NCBI GenBank assembly: GCA_000263395.1 | Contig: AJXE01000004.1 | Location: 124,001-188,000, forward strand | Direction of reading: 5' to 3' | DNA: 64,000 nt | Source: Stutzerimonas stutzeri TS44 | GTDB lineage: Bacteria; Pseudomonadota; Gammaproteobacteria; Pseudomonadales; Pseudomonadaceae | Part shown: piece by piece, positions 46,420 to 57,486 of the stretch | How positions within the stretch are numbered: position 1 is the stretch's first letter | How the letters are laid out: each line of letters starts with the position of its first letter | Translations under genes and position numbers: made by a program | Notes under the pieces: generated by a model | The model's database searches: none | The model's input: only the letters and a program-made list of their open reading frames with translations | What the model was told of the DNA's origin: nothing

Positions 46420-46845
46420 GTACTTATCCGCCGCTGACGACGACGTAGCGGCAATCTGCCGCGGCTGGCCGTTTCGCTCTCGAGCGCGGCGTACTGCCTT
46501 TACGTCGCTCGCTTGATTGTCCCGGCAACGCTTCCTTGAAAATGCAGTATCTTCCTGAGAATGCTGTCAAGCTGCCATTAAATAGCTTGATCGATGGATT
46601 TTTGACTATTTCAGCGTATCGCTTCCACCTGCCCGACGCCCATGTCAGGCGGCGCGAGAAGTGTGTGCCGGTGCCGATTGACGACATTTCCGCGGCTGCC
46701 TTTGGTCGATAATTCACGCCATAAATTTGACTCAGTTCATTTTTTTAATTAACTACCGGCCCATTGCCTTTGGTGTGGCCGCGTTTCTCCATGGATGCGA
46801 AAACTCCGGCGCTTCTTCCCTGCAAGCCAAGAGCCTATAAACAAG
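46420..46845. other. 426-base regulatory gap before fleQ
   Basis: This is the longest gene-free stretch and is more A+T-rich than its surroundings. It starts with a perfect hairpin, GCGGCA/TGCCGC with a 3-base loop (46448-46462), which could end the fliT transcript but lacks a T-run. TTGACT hexamers occur at 46602 and 46727, and a GATAAT at 46708, but none form a well-spaced sigma70 promoter. I could not place the fleQ promoter or a Vfr site with confidence. Confidence 0.6.
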
Positions 46846-48330
46846 ATGTGGCGCGATACCAAGATTTTGTTGATAGACGATGATCGTGACCGTTGTCGTG
46901 ACTTGACCGTGATCCTGAGCTTCCTCAGCGAGGATCATCTGGCGTGTTCCAGCCACGATTGGCGCGACGCCGTGGATGGGTTGGAGTCGCGGAGCGTCAT
47001 TGGCGTCATGTTGGGCGAGGTGACCAGCAAGGGCGGTGCCGTCGAGCTGTTCAAGCAGATGAGTCAGTGGGACGAAAACGTACCGGTGATCCTGATCGGC
47101 GAGCCGGTGCCGACGGACTGGCCGGAAGAGCTGCGCCGCCGCGTGCTGACCAGCCTGGAGATGCCGCCCAGCTACAACAAGCTGCTCGATTCGCTGCACC
47201 GCGCGCAGATCTACCGGGAAATGTACGATCAGGCCAAGGGCCGTGGGCGCCAGCGCGAGCCTAATCTGTTCCGCAGTCTGGTCGGCACCAGCCGCGCGGT
47301 GCAGCATGTTCGCGAAATGATGCAGCAGGTCGCCGACACCGAGGCCAGCGTGCTGATACTCGGCGAATCCGGGACCGGCAAGGAAGTCGTCGCGCGCAAC
47401 CTGCACTATCACTCCAAGCGTCGCCAGGCGCCGTTCGTGCCGGTGAACTGCGGCGCGATTCCGGCGGAACTACTGGAAAGCGAGCTGTTCGGCCACGAGA
47501 AGGGCGCCTTCACCGGGGCGATCACCGCACGCGCCGGGCGTTTCGAGCTGGCCGAGGGTGGGACGCTGTTTCTCGACGAAATCGGCGACATGCCGCTGCC
47601 GATGCAGGTCAAGCTGCTGCGTGTCCTGCAGGAACGCACCTTCGAGCGCGTGGGCAGCAACCGCACGCAGGTCGCCGATGTGCGCATCATCGCCGCGACG
47701 CACAAGGATCTGGAGAAGATGATCGAGGCGGGCACCTTCCGCGAGGATCTCTATTACCGCCTGAATGTCTTCCCGATCGAGATGGCGCCGTTGCGCGAGC
47801 GTGTCGAAGACATACCGCTGCTGATGAACGAACTGATCTCGCGGATGGAGCACGAGAAGCGCGGCTCGATTCGCTTCAACTCGGCGGCGATCATGTCGCT
47901 CTGCCGGCACGATTGGCCGGGCAACATTCGCGAGCTGGCCAATCTGGTCGAGCGGATGGCGATCATGCATCCCTATGGCGTAATCGGCGTAATGGAACTG
48001 CCGAAGAAATTCCGTCATGTCGATGACGACGACGAGCAATACGCCGTCAGCCTGCATGACGAACTGGAGGAACGCGCCGCGATCAGCGCGCCGATGGCGG
48101 TCCCCGAAGCGCATGCCATGCTGCCGATCGAGGGGCTGGACCTCAAGGAATACCTCGGCAATCTCGAACAGGGGCTGATCCAGCAGGCGCTGGAAGATGC
48201 CGGTGGCGTGGTCGCGCGGGCCGCGGAGCGGCTGCGCATCCGGCGCACGACACTGGTGGAGAAAATGCGCAAGTACGGCATGAACCGCCGCGACGACGAC
48301 AACGGCGAGCTGGCAGCAGCCGAAGACTGA
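46846..48330 (+). CDS. fleQ: flagellar master regulator FleQ
   Basis: FleQ, 494 residues, is the c-di-GMP-responsive enhancer-binding protein at the top of the flagellar hierarchy. It also represses exopolysaccharide genes in P. aeruginosa. The N-terminal receiver-like domain lacks the phosphate-accepting Asp (VIGVMLGEV at that place). The AAA domain has GESGTGKE, the sigma54-contact loop GAFTGA and [11 protein letters not shown]. The Fis-type helix-turn-helix is at the end ([22 protein letters not shown]). The start at 46846 ([13 protein letters not shown]) matches the family; the frame opens 17 codons earlier. Confidence 0.97.
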   Translation: MWRDTKILLIDDDRDRCRDLTVILSFLSEDHLACSSHDWRDAVDGLESRSVIGVMLGEVTSKGGAVELFKQMSQWDENVPVILIGEPVPTDWPEELRRRVLTSLEMPPSYNKLLDSLHRAQIYREMYDQAKGRGRQREPNLFRSLVGTSRAVQHVREMMQQVADTEASVLILGESGTGKEVVARNLHYHSKRRQAPFVPVNCGAIPAELLESELFGHEKGAFTGAITARAGRFELAEGGTLFLDEIGDMPLPMQVKLLRVLQERTFERVGSNRTQVADVRIIAATHKDLEKMIEAGTFREDLYYRLNVFPIEMAPLRERVEDIPLLMNELISRMEHEKRGSIRFNSAAIMSLCRHDWPGNIRELANLVERMAIMHPYGVIGVMELPKKFRHVDDDDEQYAVSLHDELEERAAISAPMAVPEAHAMLPIEGLDLKEYLGNLEQGLIQQALEDAGGVVARAAERLRIRRTTLVEKMRKYGMNRRDDDNGELAAAED

Positions 48331-48410
48331 TTGTCTGGCGGGCGTGGCCGTATCGGTTGTGGCCGGTGCGGCTCGTCTAGGTCCATCCTTCTCCACGCTC
48401 AGCGTGCCGC

Positions 48411-48426
48411 GGGCACGAACCTTGCT
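48411..48426 (+). promoter_or_regulatory. sigma54 promoter of fleSR
   Basis: GGGCAC, five bases, TTGCT, matching the sigma54 consensus except for the first base. It lies 45 bases before the fleS start. FleQ-dependent sigma54 control of fleSR is known in P. aeruginosa. Confidence 0.8.
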
Positions 48427-48470
48427 CCCGTCCGTGACAGGTCTATTTTTTGACAGTCACGAGTGGAACA

Positions 48471-49642
48471 GTGAGCCCAGTCGCCAGCCCAGTCCCCGCC
48501 GAGCTTCCGTGCGCGCCGTCGCTCGAGGGGCTTGTCCATCTGCAAAACCAGCTGGATGCCTCCCAGCAGCTGATGGCTGCGCGTGTGGCGGCTCTCGAAG
48601 GCCAGCTCGACGTCGCCAGCGCACAACGCCTGCGCGAGCTGGACGAGAAGGAGCGACTGGCCCAGCGGCTGCAAAGCCTGCTCGATCTGCTTCCCGGCGG
48701 CGTGGTGGTGCTCGATGGGCACGGCGTGGTGCGCGAGGCCAATCCGGTTGCCGTCGAGCTGCTGGGCGAGCCGCTGGAAAACCAGCTGTGGCGCAACGTC
48801 ATTGCACGCTGCTTCGCCCCGCGTCGCGACGACGGCCATGAAATATCGCTCGCCAACGGGCGGCGGGTTGCGCTCGCCACACGCTCGCTGAGCGGCGAGC
48901 CGGGGCAACTGGTACTGCTCACCGACATGACCGAGACCCGCCGACTGCAGGATCAGCTGGCACGCCATCAGCGCCTGTCCTCGCTCGGGCGGATGGTCGC
49001 CTCGCTGGCGCATCAGATTCGCACGCCGCTGAGTTCTGCCTTGCTCTACGCCAGCCACCTGGAAGAGGGTGGGCTGAGCACAGAGCAGCAGACGCGTTTC
49101 GCCGGACGCCTGAAGAGCCGGCTGCACGAACTGGAGCATCAGGTTCGCGACATGCTGGTGTTCGCCCGCGGTGATCTGCCTCTGCAGGACCGTATCACGC
49201 CTGCCGGGCTGTTCGACGCGCTGCGTGCGGCGGCCGAGCCGCGTTTGCAGAATATCCACCTGCGCTGGCAGTGCGATGCGCCGCAAGGGCTGCTGCTGTG
49301 CAACCGTGACACGCTGGTCGGCGCATTGCTCAATCTGCTCGAAAATGCCGTGCAGGCTACAGGCGCCGATGTGCGTCTGAAGATTCATCTCTATGCCCGC
49401 GGCGACCGGTTGCGTCTGTGCGTCAGCGACAACGGACCGGGCATCGAGCCGGCGCTGCTGGCGCGGCTGGGTGAACCCTTCCTCACCACCAAGGCGACCG
49501 GTACCGGCCTCGGGCTGGCGGTGGTCAAGGCGGTTGCGCGCGCCCATCACGCAGAGCTGCAACTGCTTTCCCGACCCGGACGGGGCACCTGTGCGCGACT
49601 GGTGCTTCCCCTGGCTCTGCCGGGCCCGCAGGAGATGCCCGA

Positions 49643-49646
<4 letters not shown>
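48471..49646 (+). CDS. fleS: flagellar sensor histidine kinase FleS
   Basis: FleS, about 391 residues, is a soluble kinase with a PAS domain (about residues 75-160). The H-box is in SSLGRMVASLAHQIRTPLSSALLYASHL, and the ATPase has LLNLLENAVQAT and DNGPGIEPALL with GTGLGLAVVK. It phosphorylates FleR, which turns on later sigma54 flagellar genes. The GTG at 48471 follows a GAGTGGA sequence and a sigma54 promoter; a TTG at 48450 is an alternative. It overlaps fleR by four bases. Confidence 0.94.
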
Positions 49647-51019
<1,373 letters not shown>

Positions 51020-51081
51020 TCCGCTGCGCCTGTGAGGGGCTCTGCTAAGCTGCGGCCTTCATTTGAGAAGGAGGTTGGCGG

Positions 51082-51741
51082 ATGCACGAAGACTTCTGGC
51101 TGCAGCGCTGGGCGCGCGATGAAATCGGTTTTCACCTCGGCATGGCGCATCCAGGGATGCGCCGCCACTGGCCACGACTTGGACTCGCGCCGGGTGCGCA
51201 GGTGCTGGTGCCGCTGTGCGGCAAGAGCGTGGATCTCGCCTGGCTGGCCGAGCAAGGCTACCGGGTGCTGGGCGTGGAGCTGAGCGAGAAGGCGGTCGAG
51301 GCGTTCTTCGCCGAGCAGCAGCTCGAGGCCGAAGTCTCGCAGGTCGGGCCGTTCAAGGTGTTTCGCGCGGGGGCGCTGGAAATCCGCTGCGGCGATATTT
51401 TCGCGCTTGCGGCGCAGGATGTCGCTGATTGCCAGGCGCTGTACGATCGTGCTGCGCTGATTGCCTTGCCACCGCCGATGCGCCAACGCTATGCGGCGCA
51501 CCTTTCGGCAATCCTGCCGGATGCCTGCCAGCAGTTGCTGATCACCCTCGATTACGAGCAGTCGCAGATGGACGGACCGCCCTTCGCCGTCGATACCGCC
51601 GAGGTCACGGCGCTTTATGCGGCCGCCTGGGATGTCGAATTGCTCGAGTCCAAGGAAGTTCTGGAGCGCAATCCGCGTATGCGCGAGTGCGGATTGGGGC
51701 GCCTGGAGGAGCATTTCTATCATCTGCGGCGGCGGGCCTGA
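51082..51741 (+). CDS. tpm: thiopurine S-methyltransferase
   Basis: Tpm, 219 residues, is a SAM-dependent methyltransferase. In pseudomonads it methylates selenite, tellurite and thiopurines. The N-terminus [18 protein letters not shown], the SAM region [33 protein letters not shown] and the acidic [17 protein letters not shown] segment are all family features. An AAGGAGG ribosome binding site lies upstream. Convergent with the DUF2959 gene, 48 bases apart. Confidence 0.95.
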   Translation: MHEDFWLQRWARDEIGFHLGMAHPGMRRHWPRLGLAPGAQVLVPLCGKSVDLAWLAEQGYRVLGVELSEKAVEAFFAEQQLEAEVSQVGPFKVFRAGALEIRCGDIFALAAQDVADCQALYDRAALIALPPPMRQRYAAHLSAILPDACQQLLITLDYEQSQMDGPPFAVDTAEVTALYAAAWDVELLESKEVLERNPRMRECGLGRLEEHFYHLRRRA

Positions 51742-51789
51742 GCCATCCCCGGGCCGCTCTCGTACCGCCGCAGGACGCAGGCGGGGCGT

Positions 51790-52434
51790 TCAGCCTCCCG
51801 CCTGCAGGTGGCGGATGAAGCTGTCCGCCTCGTCGATGGCGCGCTGCATGTCCGCCATCAGCTGGTCGACGTTGCCCTGCAGCGTCCGGTATTCACCCTG
51901 CAATGCGCCGATGGCGCGGGCGTTGAGGTTGTGCTTGAGAAACAACACCTGGTCGTGCAGCACGCTGAGTACCGGCGCAATGCGCTTCTCGGCAGCCTTC
52001 ATGCGCTGCAGCAATGTGCGGTATTCGCTGCGCGTACGGCTCAGTTCGCGCGCGCTGGCGCTCTTCAGGCTGGCGTTGCTGTACTGCTGTAATTCATCTT
52101 CCCATTCGTCGAACAGTGCCTCGGCGACATCTTCGACGGCCTCGATGCGCGCGTGCACGTCGTTGGCCGCGGCGACGCTGGCCTCGTATTCCTGGTTCAG
52201 CGCGTCGTAGCGCTGCTCCAGATCGCCGCCGTCGACCTTGACGACGCTGCGGTAGCGCTCCAGCGCATCCTTGAATTGCTGCTTGGCATCCTGCTGCGAG
52301 TCGCGGGCGTCCTCGACGCGATCGACCAGGATGTCGCGTTTATGGATGCCGGCCTTTTCCATCGCGGAGTAATAGGCGCTCTGGCAGCCACTGAGCGTGA
52401 GCATGACGCAGCAGGCGAGGAGGAGTTGGCGCAT
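51790..52434 (-). CDS. DUF2959 lipoprotein
   Basis: A 214-residue protein with a lipoprotein signal (MRQLLLACCVMLTLSGC), so the mature protein is lipid-anchored in the envelope. The rest is a long, highly charged helical, coiled-coil-like domain (SQQDAKQQFKDALERYRSVVKVDGGDLEQRYDALNQEYEAS) characteristic of DUF2959. YYSAMEKAGIHKRDILVDRV, right after the anchor, is the most conserved stretch. It follows htpX on the same strand past a strong terminator. Function is not known. Confidence 0.85.
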   Translation of the reverse strand: MRQLLLACCVMLTLSGCQSAYYSAMEKAGIHKRDILVDRVEDARDSQQDAKQQFKDALERYRSVVKVDGGDLEQRYDALNQEYEASVAAANDVHARIEAVEDVAEALFDEWEDELQQYSNASLKSASARELSRTRSEYRTLLQRMKAAEKRIAPVLSVLHDQVLFLKHNLNARAIGALQGEYRTLQGNVDQLMADMQRAIDEADSFIRHLQAGG

Positions 52435-52470
52435 GGTGGTTCCTTGTGCGCGGGAAGGGGAAGAATAGAC

Positions 52471-52497
52471 AAACGAAAAGGGCGACTTGCGTCGCCC
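52471..52497 (-). terminator. intrinsic terminator of htpX
   Basis: On the minus strand, GGGCGAC, loop GCAA, GTCGCCC, then TTTT and a T-rich tail. It starts 19 bases after the htpX stop. A perfect 7-base-pair stem with the usual U-tract. Confidence 0.85.
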
Positions 52498-52515
52498 TGG
52501 TGCATCCGAACGAAC

Positions 52516-53388
52516 TCAGCCGCGCTGACGCAGTGCTTCGATGCGGTCGTCCAACGACGGGTGGGTCATGAACAGGCCGGCCATGCCGTGCTTGAGTGCA
52601 CCGTTGATGCCGAACGCCTTGAGGGTGTCGGGCATCTGCACCGGTACGCCTTGTTCGGCCTGCAGTCGGCGCAGCGCACCGATCATGGCCTGGGTGCCGG
52701 CGAGTTGCGCACCGGCTTCGTCGGCGCGGTATTCGCGTTTGCGCGAGAACCACATGACGATGATGCTGGCCAGCAGGCCCAGTACCAGTTCAGCGAAGAT
52801 GGTCGCGACGAAGTAGCCGATGCCCTGGCCTTCCTCGTTCTTGAGGATGGCCTTGTCGACGAAGTTGCCGAAGATGCGCGCGAAGAACATCACGAAGGTG
52901 TTCACCACGCCCTGGACCAGCGCTAGCGTGACCATGTCGCCGTTGGCCACGTGACCGATCTCATGGGCCAGTACGGCCTTGACTTCGTCCGGCGAGAAAC
53001 GCTCCAGCAAGCCCTGGCTGACGGCAACCAGCGCATCGTTCTTGTTCCAGCCGGTGGCGAAGGCGTTGGCCTCGTAGGCGGGGAAGATGCCGACTTCCGG
53101 CATCTTGATGCCGGCTTCGCGCGACAGTTGTTCGACGGTCTGCAGCAACCACTGCTCATGACGCGTGCGAGGCTGGCTGATGATCTCGGTGCGGGTGCTC
53201 ATCTTCGCCATCCACTTGGAGATGAACAGCGAAACCAGCGAGCCGGCGAAGCCGAAGACCGCGCAGAAGGCCAGCAGGCTGCCATAGTTCTGGCCGGTGT
53301 AGCGGTCGACCCCGAGTACCTTGAGCGTGATGCTGGCGATCAGCAGTACCGCGAGGTTGGTGGCCACGAACAGAAAAATGCGCATCAT
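52516..53388 (-). CDS. htpX: membrane zinc protease HtpX
   Basis: HtpX, 290 residues, is an inner-membrane metalloprotease that degrades damaged membrane proteins with FtsH. Two N-terminal membrane helices precede the zinc motif HEIGH (H142, E143, H146 in [14 protein letters not shown]). The third ligand Glu is in the [12 protein letters not shown] segment, and two more helices lie between. A good sigma70-type promoter is seen upstream on its strand, and a terminator follows. Confidence 0.96.
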   Translation of the reverse strand: MMRIFLFVATNLAVLLIASITLKVLGVDRYTGQNYGSLLAFCAVFGFAGSLVSLFISKWMAKMSTRTEIISQPRTRHEQWLLQTVEQLSREAGIKMPEVGIFPAYEANAFATGWNKNDALVAVSQGLLERFSPDEVKAVLAHEIGHVANGDMVTLALVQGVVNTFVMFFARIFGNFVDKAILKNEEGQGIGYFVATIFAELVLGLLASIIVMWFSRKREYRADEAGAQLAGTQAMIGALRRLQAEQGVPVQMPDTLKAFGINGALKHGMAGLFMTHPSLDDRIEALRQRG

Positions 53389-53428
53389 GGTTGCGACAGA
53401 CTCCGGGAGTACGAGAAAGAACGTAGGC

Positions 53429-53457
53429 TATATAAGGTGCGCCCCCGGCCTATTCAA
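53429..53457 (-). promoter_or_regulatory. sigma70-type promoter of htpX
   Basis: On the minus strand, TTGAAT, 17 bases, TATATA, placed about 40 bases before the htpX ATG. Good match at both hexamers; an extra heat-shock promoter was not evident. Confidence 0.65.
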
Positions 53458-53475
53458 CCGGGCGACTATTTCAAG

Positions 53476-53931
53476 CTATGTCGTGTCGTGTCGTGCTGGC
53501 AGCGGGCCGCTTTCGAAGAGCAGTCGGGCCAATCGGGCGAGACGCTCGCTGTTTCCGCTTTTCAGCGCTTCGCGCAGCTGGTGGGCGAGGCTGGCATGAA
53601 CGCGTTGCACGCTCACAGGCAGGGTTTCCGTGGCCGCGGGCAGCTCGGGAGCGCTGCGAGTCAGGCGCAGGAACGCCTTTTCGGTGAGTACGGCCTGATC
53701 CAGCGCCTGATACTGAATGGTGCTGTCGAAGCGCAGGTAGCCTTCCTCGGCCAGCCATAGCAGCGCGCCGAGGCAGCCCTGGTGGCGCTTGCTTGGCAGG
53801 CCGAACTCATCCGGCTCCTCATGGCCGATCAGGTCCTCGACGTACAGCGCGACCTTGCGCGGAAAGGCCTGGTAGAGCATCAGCAGGCCTGCCGCGGTGT
53901 CCCGGTAGAAATCGTCGATGTGCAGGTCCAT
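53476..53931 (-). CDS. conserved hypothetical protein
   Basis: A 151-residue soluble protein starting MDLHIDDFYRDTAAGLLMLYQAFPRKVALYVEDLIGHEEPDEFGL. It has no signal peptide, no membrane segment and no catalytic motif I recognise. HQGCLGALLWLAEEGYLRFDSTIQYQALDQAVLTEKAFLRL looks like a winged-helix-type fold, which is only an impression. It lies 4 bases downstream of the aminotransferase gene, so the two are probably co-transcribed. I recall the same pairing in other pseudomonads between htpX and the aminotransferase. Confidence 0.78.
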   Translation of the reverse strand: MDLHIDDFYRDTAAGLLMLYQAFPRKVALYVEDLIGHEEPDEFGLPSKRHQGCLGALLWLAEEGYLRFDSTIQYQALDQAVLTEKAFLRLTRSAPELPAATETLPVSVQRVHASLAHQLREALKSGNSERLARLARLLFESGPLPARHDTT

Positions 53932-53935
53932 GCCG

Positions 53936-55147
53936 TTACTGGCGATAGGTCTTGAGGAAGTTGCCGATGCGGCCGATCGCCTGCTCCAGGTCGTCGACGC
54001 GCGGCAGGGTGACCACGCGGAAATGATCCGGCCACGGCCAGTTGAACGCCGTGCCCTGGACGATCAGCAGCTTCTCGGCCAGCAGCAGATCGAGCACGAA
54101 CTTCTCGTCGTTGTGGATCGGGCAGACCTTCGGGTCGATCCGCGGGAAGGCGTAGAGCGCGCCCATCGGCTTGACGCAGCTGATGCCCGGAATGTCGTTG
54201 AGTAGTTCCCAGCTGCGGTTGCGCTGCTCGAGCAGGCGGCCCGGCGGCAGTACCAGGTCGTTGATGCTCTGGTAGCCGCCCAGCGCGGTCTGGATCGCAT
54301 GCTGGGCCGGCACGTTGGCGCACAGGCGCATGTTGGCGAGGATATCCAGGCCTTCGATGTAACTCTGCGCCTTGTGCTTGGGACCGGAAATCGCCACCCA
54401 TCCCGAGCGAAAGCCGGCGACCCGGTAGGATTTGGACAGGCCGTTGAAAGTCAGGCAGAGCACGTCCGGCGCCAGCGAGGCGGTGGAGATGTGCACGGCG
54501 TCGTCGTAGAGAATCTTGTCGTAGATCTCGTCGGAGAACAGCACCAGCTTGTACTGGCGTGCCAGTTCGACCATGCCTTCCAGCACTTCCTTCGGATAGA
54601 CCGCGCCGGTGGGGTTGTTCGGGTTGATCAGCACCAGCGCCTTGGTGTTCGGCGTAATCTTGGCCTTGATGTCGGCCAGGTCCGGCCACCAGTTGGCCTG
54701 CTCATCGCACAGGTAATGCACCGGCTTGCCACCGGCCAGGCTGACGGCAGCGGTCCACAGCGGATAGTCCGGGGCCGGGATCAGCACCTCGTCGCCGTTG
54801 TTCAGCAGAGCCTGCATGGACATGACGATCAGTTCGGACACGCCGTTGCCGAGATAGATGTCCTCGATGCCGACGCCTTCGACCTGCTTCTGCTGGTAGT
54901 ACTGCATGATCGCCTTGCGGGCGCTGAACAGACCTTTGGAGTCGCTGTAGCCCTGGGCGGTGGGCAGGTTGCGGATCACGTCCTGGAGAATTTCCTCCGG
55001 GGCCTCGAAACCGAACGGCGCCGGGTTGCCGATGTTCAGCTTGAGGATGCGATGGCCTTCCTCTTCCAAGCGTTTGGCGTGCCGTAGCACCGGCCCGCGA
55101 ATGTCGTAGCAGACATTGGCGAGCTTGTTCGATTTGCTGACCTGCAT
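53936..55147 (-). CDS. alaA: alanine-type PLP aminotransferase (AlaA-like)
   Basis: A 403-residue class I aminotransferase closely resembling AlaA, which makes alanine from pyruvate and glutamate. Family blocks: KLNIGNPAPFGFEAPEEI, GYSDSKGLFSARKAI, INPNNPTGAVYP, LFSDEIYDKILYDD, the PLP-lysine in NGLSKSYRVAGFRSGW, and the final Arg in WPDHFRVVTLP. The frame opens over 100 codons upstream, but the ATG at 55147 has an AGGATC ribosome binding site and fits the family. The substrate assignment is by family only. Confidence 0.9.
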   Translation of the reverse strand: MQVSKSNKLANVCYDIRGPVLRHAKRLEEEGHRILKLNIGNPAPFGFEAPEEILQDVIRNLPTAQGYSDSKGLFSARKAIMQYYQQKQVEGVGIEDIYLGNGVSELIVMSMQALLNNGDEVLIPAPDYPLWTAAVSLAGGKPVHYLCDEQANWWPDLADIKAKITPNTKALVLINPNNPTGAVYPKEVLEGMVELARQYKLVLFSDEIYDKILYDDAVHISTASLAPDVLCLTFNGLSKSYRVAGFRSGWVAISGPKHKAQSYIEGLDILANMRLCANVPAQHAIQTALGGYQSINDLVLPPGRLLEQRNRSWELLNDIPGISCVKPMGALYAFPRIDPKVCPIHNDEKFVLDLLLAEKLLIVQGTAFNWPWPDHFRVVTLPRVDDLEQAIGRIGNFLKTYRQ

Positions 55148-55281
55148 GATCCTGAGTGTCCCGAAGTGAAAACGCGCCAGCTCCGGAGTGGCTGGCCGCG
55201 CTTGGCATGAACCCGGGCGCCTTGGCAGTCGGAAACCCCGCTGCCAGACTAGGCGTCGAAGAGCCAAGCATGATACGTGCG

Positions 55282-55318
55282 GCCCGATCACCGGAAAAGG
55301 TACAGATCGGGCTTTTTT
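55282..55318 (+). terminator. orphan intrinsic terminator just before msrB
   Basis: GCCCGATC, 15 bases, GATCGGGC, then TTTTTT. It points along the plus strand and ends 20 bases before the msrB ATG. No plus-strand gene precedes it in this divergent gap, so it may be an attenuator of msrB or the end of a small RNA. Confidence 0.75.
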
Positions 55319-55337
55319 AAGCTGTGGAGGTGTACCG

Positions 55338-55736
55338 ATGGACAAGCTGGAAAAGCCGCTCGAAGTCTGGCGCGAAGAGCTCTCCGACGAGCAGTTCCAG
55401 ATCTGCCGCCTCGGTGCCACCGAGCGCCCGTTCAGCGGCCAGTACAACGACAGCAAGACCCCCGGGATCTACCGTTGCGTCTGTTGCGGCGAGCCGTTGT
55501 TCGATTCGGCGGCCAAGTTCGATTCCGGCTGCGGTTGGCCCAGTTACTTCCAGCCGGTCAGCGCCACGGCGATCGCCAGCCTGGATGATTTCAGCCACGG
55601 CATGCATCGCATCGAGGTGCGTTGCGCGCGCTGCGACGCACACCTCGGGCACGTGTTTCCCGATGGACCGCGGCCGACCGGACTGCGTTATTGCATCAAT
55701 TCCGCGTCCCTCCGGCTGGAGCCGCGCGAGGCCTGA
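55338..55736 (+). CDS. msrB: peptide-methionine (R)-S-oxide reductase MsrB
   Basis: MsrB, 132 residues, repairs oxidised methionine. Zinc-binding cysteines are in [11 protein letters not shown] and [12 protein letters not shown], and the catalytic Cys is in [22 protein letters not shown] is the substrate-site block. The ATG at 55338 has a GGAGG ribosome binding site at 55326-55330; the frame also opens 50 codons earlier, but that part shows no homology. An intrinsic terminator lies immediately upstream (see findings). Confidence 0.96.
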   Translation: MDKLEKPLEVWREELSDEQFQICRLGATERPFSGQYNDSKTPGIYRCVCCGEPLFDSAAKFDSGCGWPSYFQPVSATAIASLDDFSHGMHRIEVRCARCDAHLGHVFPDGPRPTGLRYCINSASLRLEPREA

Positions 55737-55844
55737 GGCTTGCCGGCATGACCCGTGCCGGCACTCGATGACGGCACCGCCACGGGCCGACGGTGCCGTC
55801 GCGCCTGTCGCTTTTTTCTATGAACTGCCATCTGGAGTCGTTCG

Positions 55845-56735
55845 ATGGATGTCGAGCTGAAAGCCTTTCTGCGGCGCGCCGAAGCGGTGCTGAGTCGGGT
55901 CGAGCCGCTGCTGCCGGCAGCGCATGAGCCCATCGACTGGAGTGTGACCATTGCCGCACGCTGGCAGCGCGATACGCGCGGGGGCTGGTTGGCGCCCTTG
56001 AGCGTGAATCTCGATCTGTCGCTGGACGACCTGATCGGCATCGATCGCCAGCGCGATCTGCTGGCGGCCAACACCCGCCAGTTCGTTGCCGGCTTGCCGG
56101 CCAACCATGCGCTGCTCTGGGGCGCGCGCGGCACCGGCAAGTCGTCGCTGATCCGCGCGCTGCTGGCTGAATATGCCGCGGTCGGGTTGCGCCTGATCGA
56201 GATCGAGCGCGACCACCTGGCCGATCTGCCGCGCCTGGTGGAGGCGCTTGCCGGCGAGCGGCGGGCGTTCGTGGTGTTCTGCGACGATCTTTCCTTCGAG
56301 GCCGGCGAGGGGGACTACCGGGTGCTCAAGAGTGTGCTCGACGGCTCGCTGGAGCGGGCGCCGGAGAACGTGCTGCTGTACGCCACCTCCAACCGCCGCC
56401 ATCTGGTGCCGGAACAGCAGAGCGATAACGAGCACTGGCAGATGGTCGATGGCGAGTTGCATCCCAACGAGGCGGTGGAGGACAAGATCGCCTTGTCCGA
56501 CCGGTTCGGCCTGTGGCTGTCGTTCTACCCGTTCAGCCAGGAGCACTACCTGAGCGTGGTGCGCCACTGGATCGGCTCGCTAGCCCGCGAGGCAAGGCTG
56601 GAGTGGGGCTGGGACGAGGCGCTGGAGAAGGATGCGATTCGCTGGGCGTCCGGGCGCGGCAACCGCAACGGGCGCTGTGCCTATCAATATGCGCGCCAGT
56701 GGGTCGGCCGGCGGCTGCTCGAACCGTGTGATTGA
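55845..56735 (+). CDS. DUF815-type AAA ATPase
   Basis: A 296-residue P-loop protein of the DUF815 group. LDDLIGIDRQRDLLAANTRQFVAG leads into the Walker A GARGTGKSSLIRAL, and the Walker B is AFVVFCDDLSFEAGEGDYR. A sensor segment NVLLYATSNRRHLVPEQQ and the C-terminal WASGRGNRNGRCAYQYARQW are also typical. No membrane segment. The cellular role of this family is not established. It is followed by a 7-base-pair inverted repeat (CGCAGCG/CGCTGCG, 56742-56767) in the short gap to the convergent GST gene. Confidence 0.85.
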   Translation: MDVELKAFLRRAEAVLSRVEPLLPAAHEPIDWSVTIAARWQRDTRGGWLAPLSVNLDLSLDDLIGIDRQRDLLAANTRQFVAGLPANHALLWGARGTGKSSLIRALLAEYAAVGLRLIEIERDHLADLPRLVEALAGERRAFVVFCDDLSFEAGEGDYRVLKSVLDGSLERAPENVLLYATSNRRHLVPEQQSDNEHWQMVDGELHPNEAVEDKIALSDRFGLWLSFYPFSQEHYLSVVRHWIGSLAREARLEWGWDEALEKDAIRWASGRGNRNGRCAYQYARQWVGRRLLEPCD

Positions 56736-56789
56736 AGGGGTCGCAGCGCCTCGTTGCGGACGCTGCGTCATGGCCGATGGCGGCTGGCT

Positions 56790-57467
56790 TCAGTGTGCCG
56801 CCGCCCTGGCCATTTCCTTGAGCTTGTCGTTCATCCGCTGCTCGCCGGGCAGCAGGCTGGCGAGCGAAGGCAGGGCGATCATGCGGGCGTAATGAGCGCC
56901 TAGTGCGGGCCAGCGCCCGGCGTCCAGTGGCTCCTCGCCGTGGGCCATGTTGATCAACTGGCTGGTAACGGCGATATCGGCCAGCGACAGGCGGGTGCCA
57001 ACGAAATACTCATTCCGTCCCAGCTGCTGCTCGAGGTAATCGAGGTGTGGTGGCAGCTTCTCGCGCAGCGCTGTCTGTACGGCTTGCTCGTCGCAGGCTT
57101 GCCCCGAGCTCGGTTTGAGGATGCGGTTGGCGAAGACGCAGAAGGTTGTCAGCGGCGCGAGTTCATAGTCGGCGTACTTCTCCAGCCAGCGAATCCTCGC
57201 TCGACTTGCCGCATCATCGCCGTACAGGCGGTGCGTCCCGGCATAGGTGTCTTCGAGGTACTGGCAGATCACGCTCGAGTCGGCGAGCGTGAGATCGCCG
57301 TCGCGCAGCGCCGGGATGCGGCCGAGGGGATTGAGTTGCAGGTACCAGTCCGGCGGACTGAACGGCATCACCTTTTCCAGCTGGTAGTCGAGGTCCTTTT
57401 CCAACAGGCAGAGCCTGACCTTGCGTACGAAAGGCGAAAGCGGAACGCCGTAAACCGTCAGTGTCAT
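56790..57467 (-). CDS. glutathione S-transferase family protein
   Basis: A 225-residue two-domain GST. The thioredoxin-like N-terminal domain has VYGVPLSPFVRKVRLCLLEKDLDY with a likely catalytic Ser, NPLGRIPALRDGD (cis-Pro) and LADSSVICQYLED (glutathione gamma-glutamyl site). The helical C-terminal domain has VGTRLSLADIAVTSQL. The substrate is unknown. The upstream gene on the same strand is the membrane-anchored unknown at 57487-58254, 19 bases away. Confidence 0.9.
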   Translation of the reverse strand: MTLTVYGVPLSPFVRKVRLCLLEKDLDYQLEKVMPFSPPDWYLQLNPLGRIPALRDGDLTLADSSVICQYLEDTYAGTHRLYGDDAASRARIRWLEKYADYELAPLTTFCVFANRILKPSSGQACDEQAVQTALREKLPPHLDYLEQQLGRNEYFVGTRLSLADIAVTSQLINMAHGEEPLDAGRWPALGAHYARMIALPSLASLLPGEQRMNDKLKEMARAAAH

Positions 57468-57486
57468 TGCTGTTCTCTCCGCGGGG

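Noticed and set aside
46602..46760. TTGACT hexamers as fleQ promoters
   Set aside because: No acceptable -10 hexamer at 16-18 bases from either; any call would be a guess.
55188..55337. Upstream extension of msrB
   Set aside because: The frame is open, but the extension has no homology, crosses an intrinsic terminator, and the inner ATG has a strong GGAGG.
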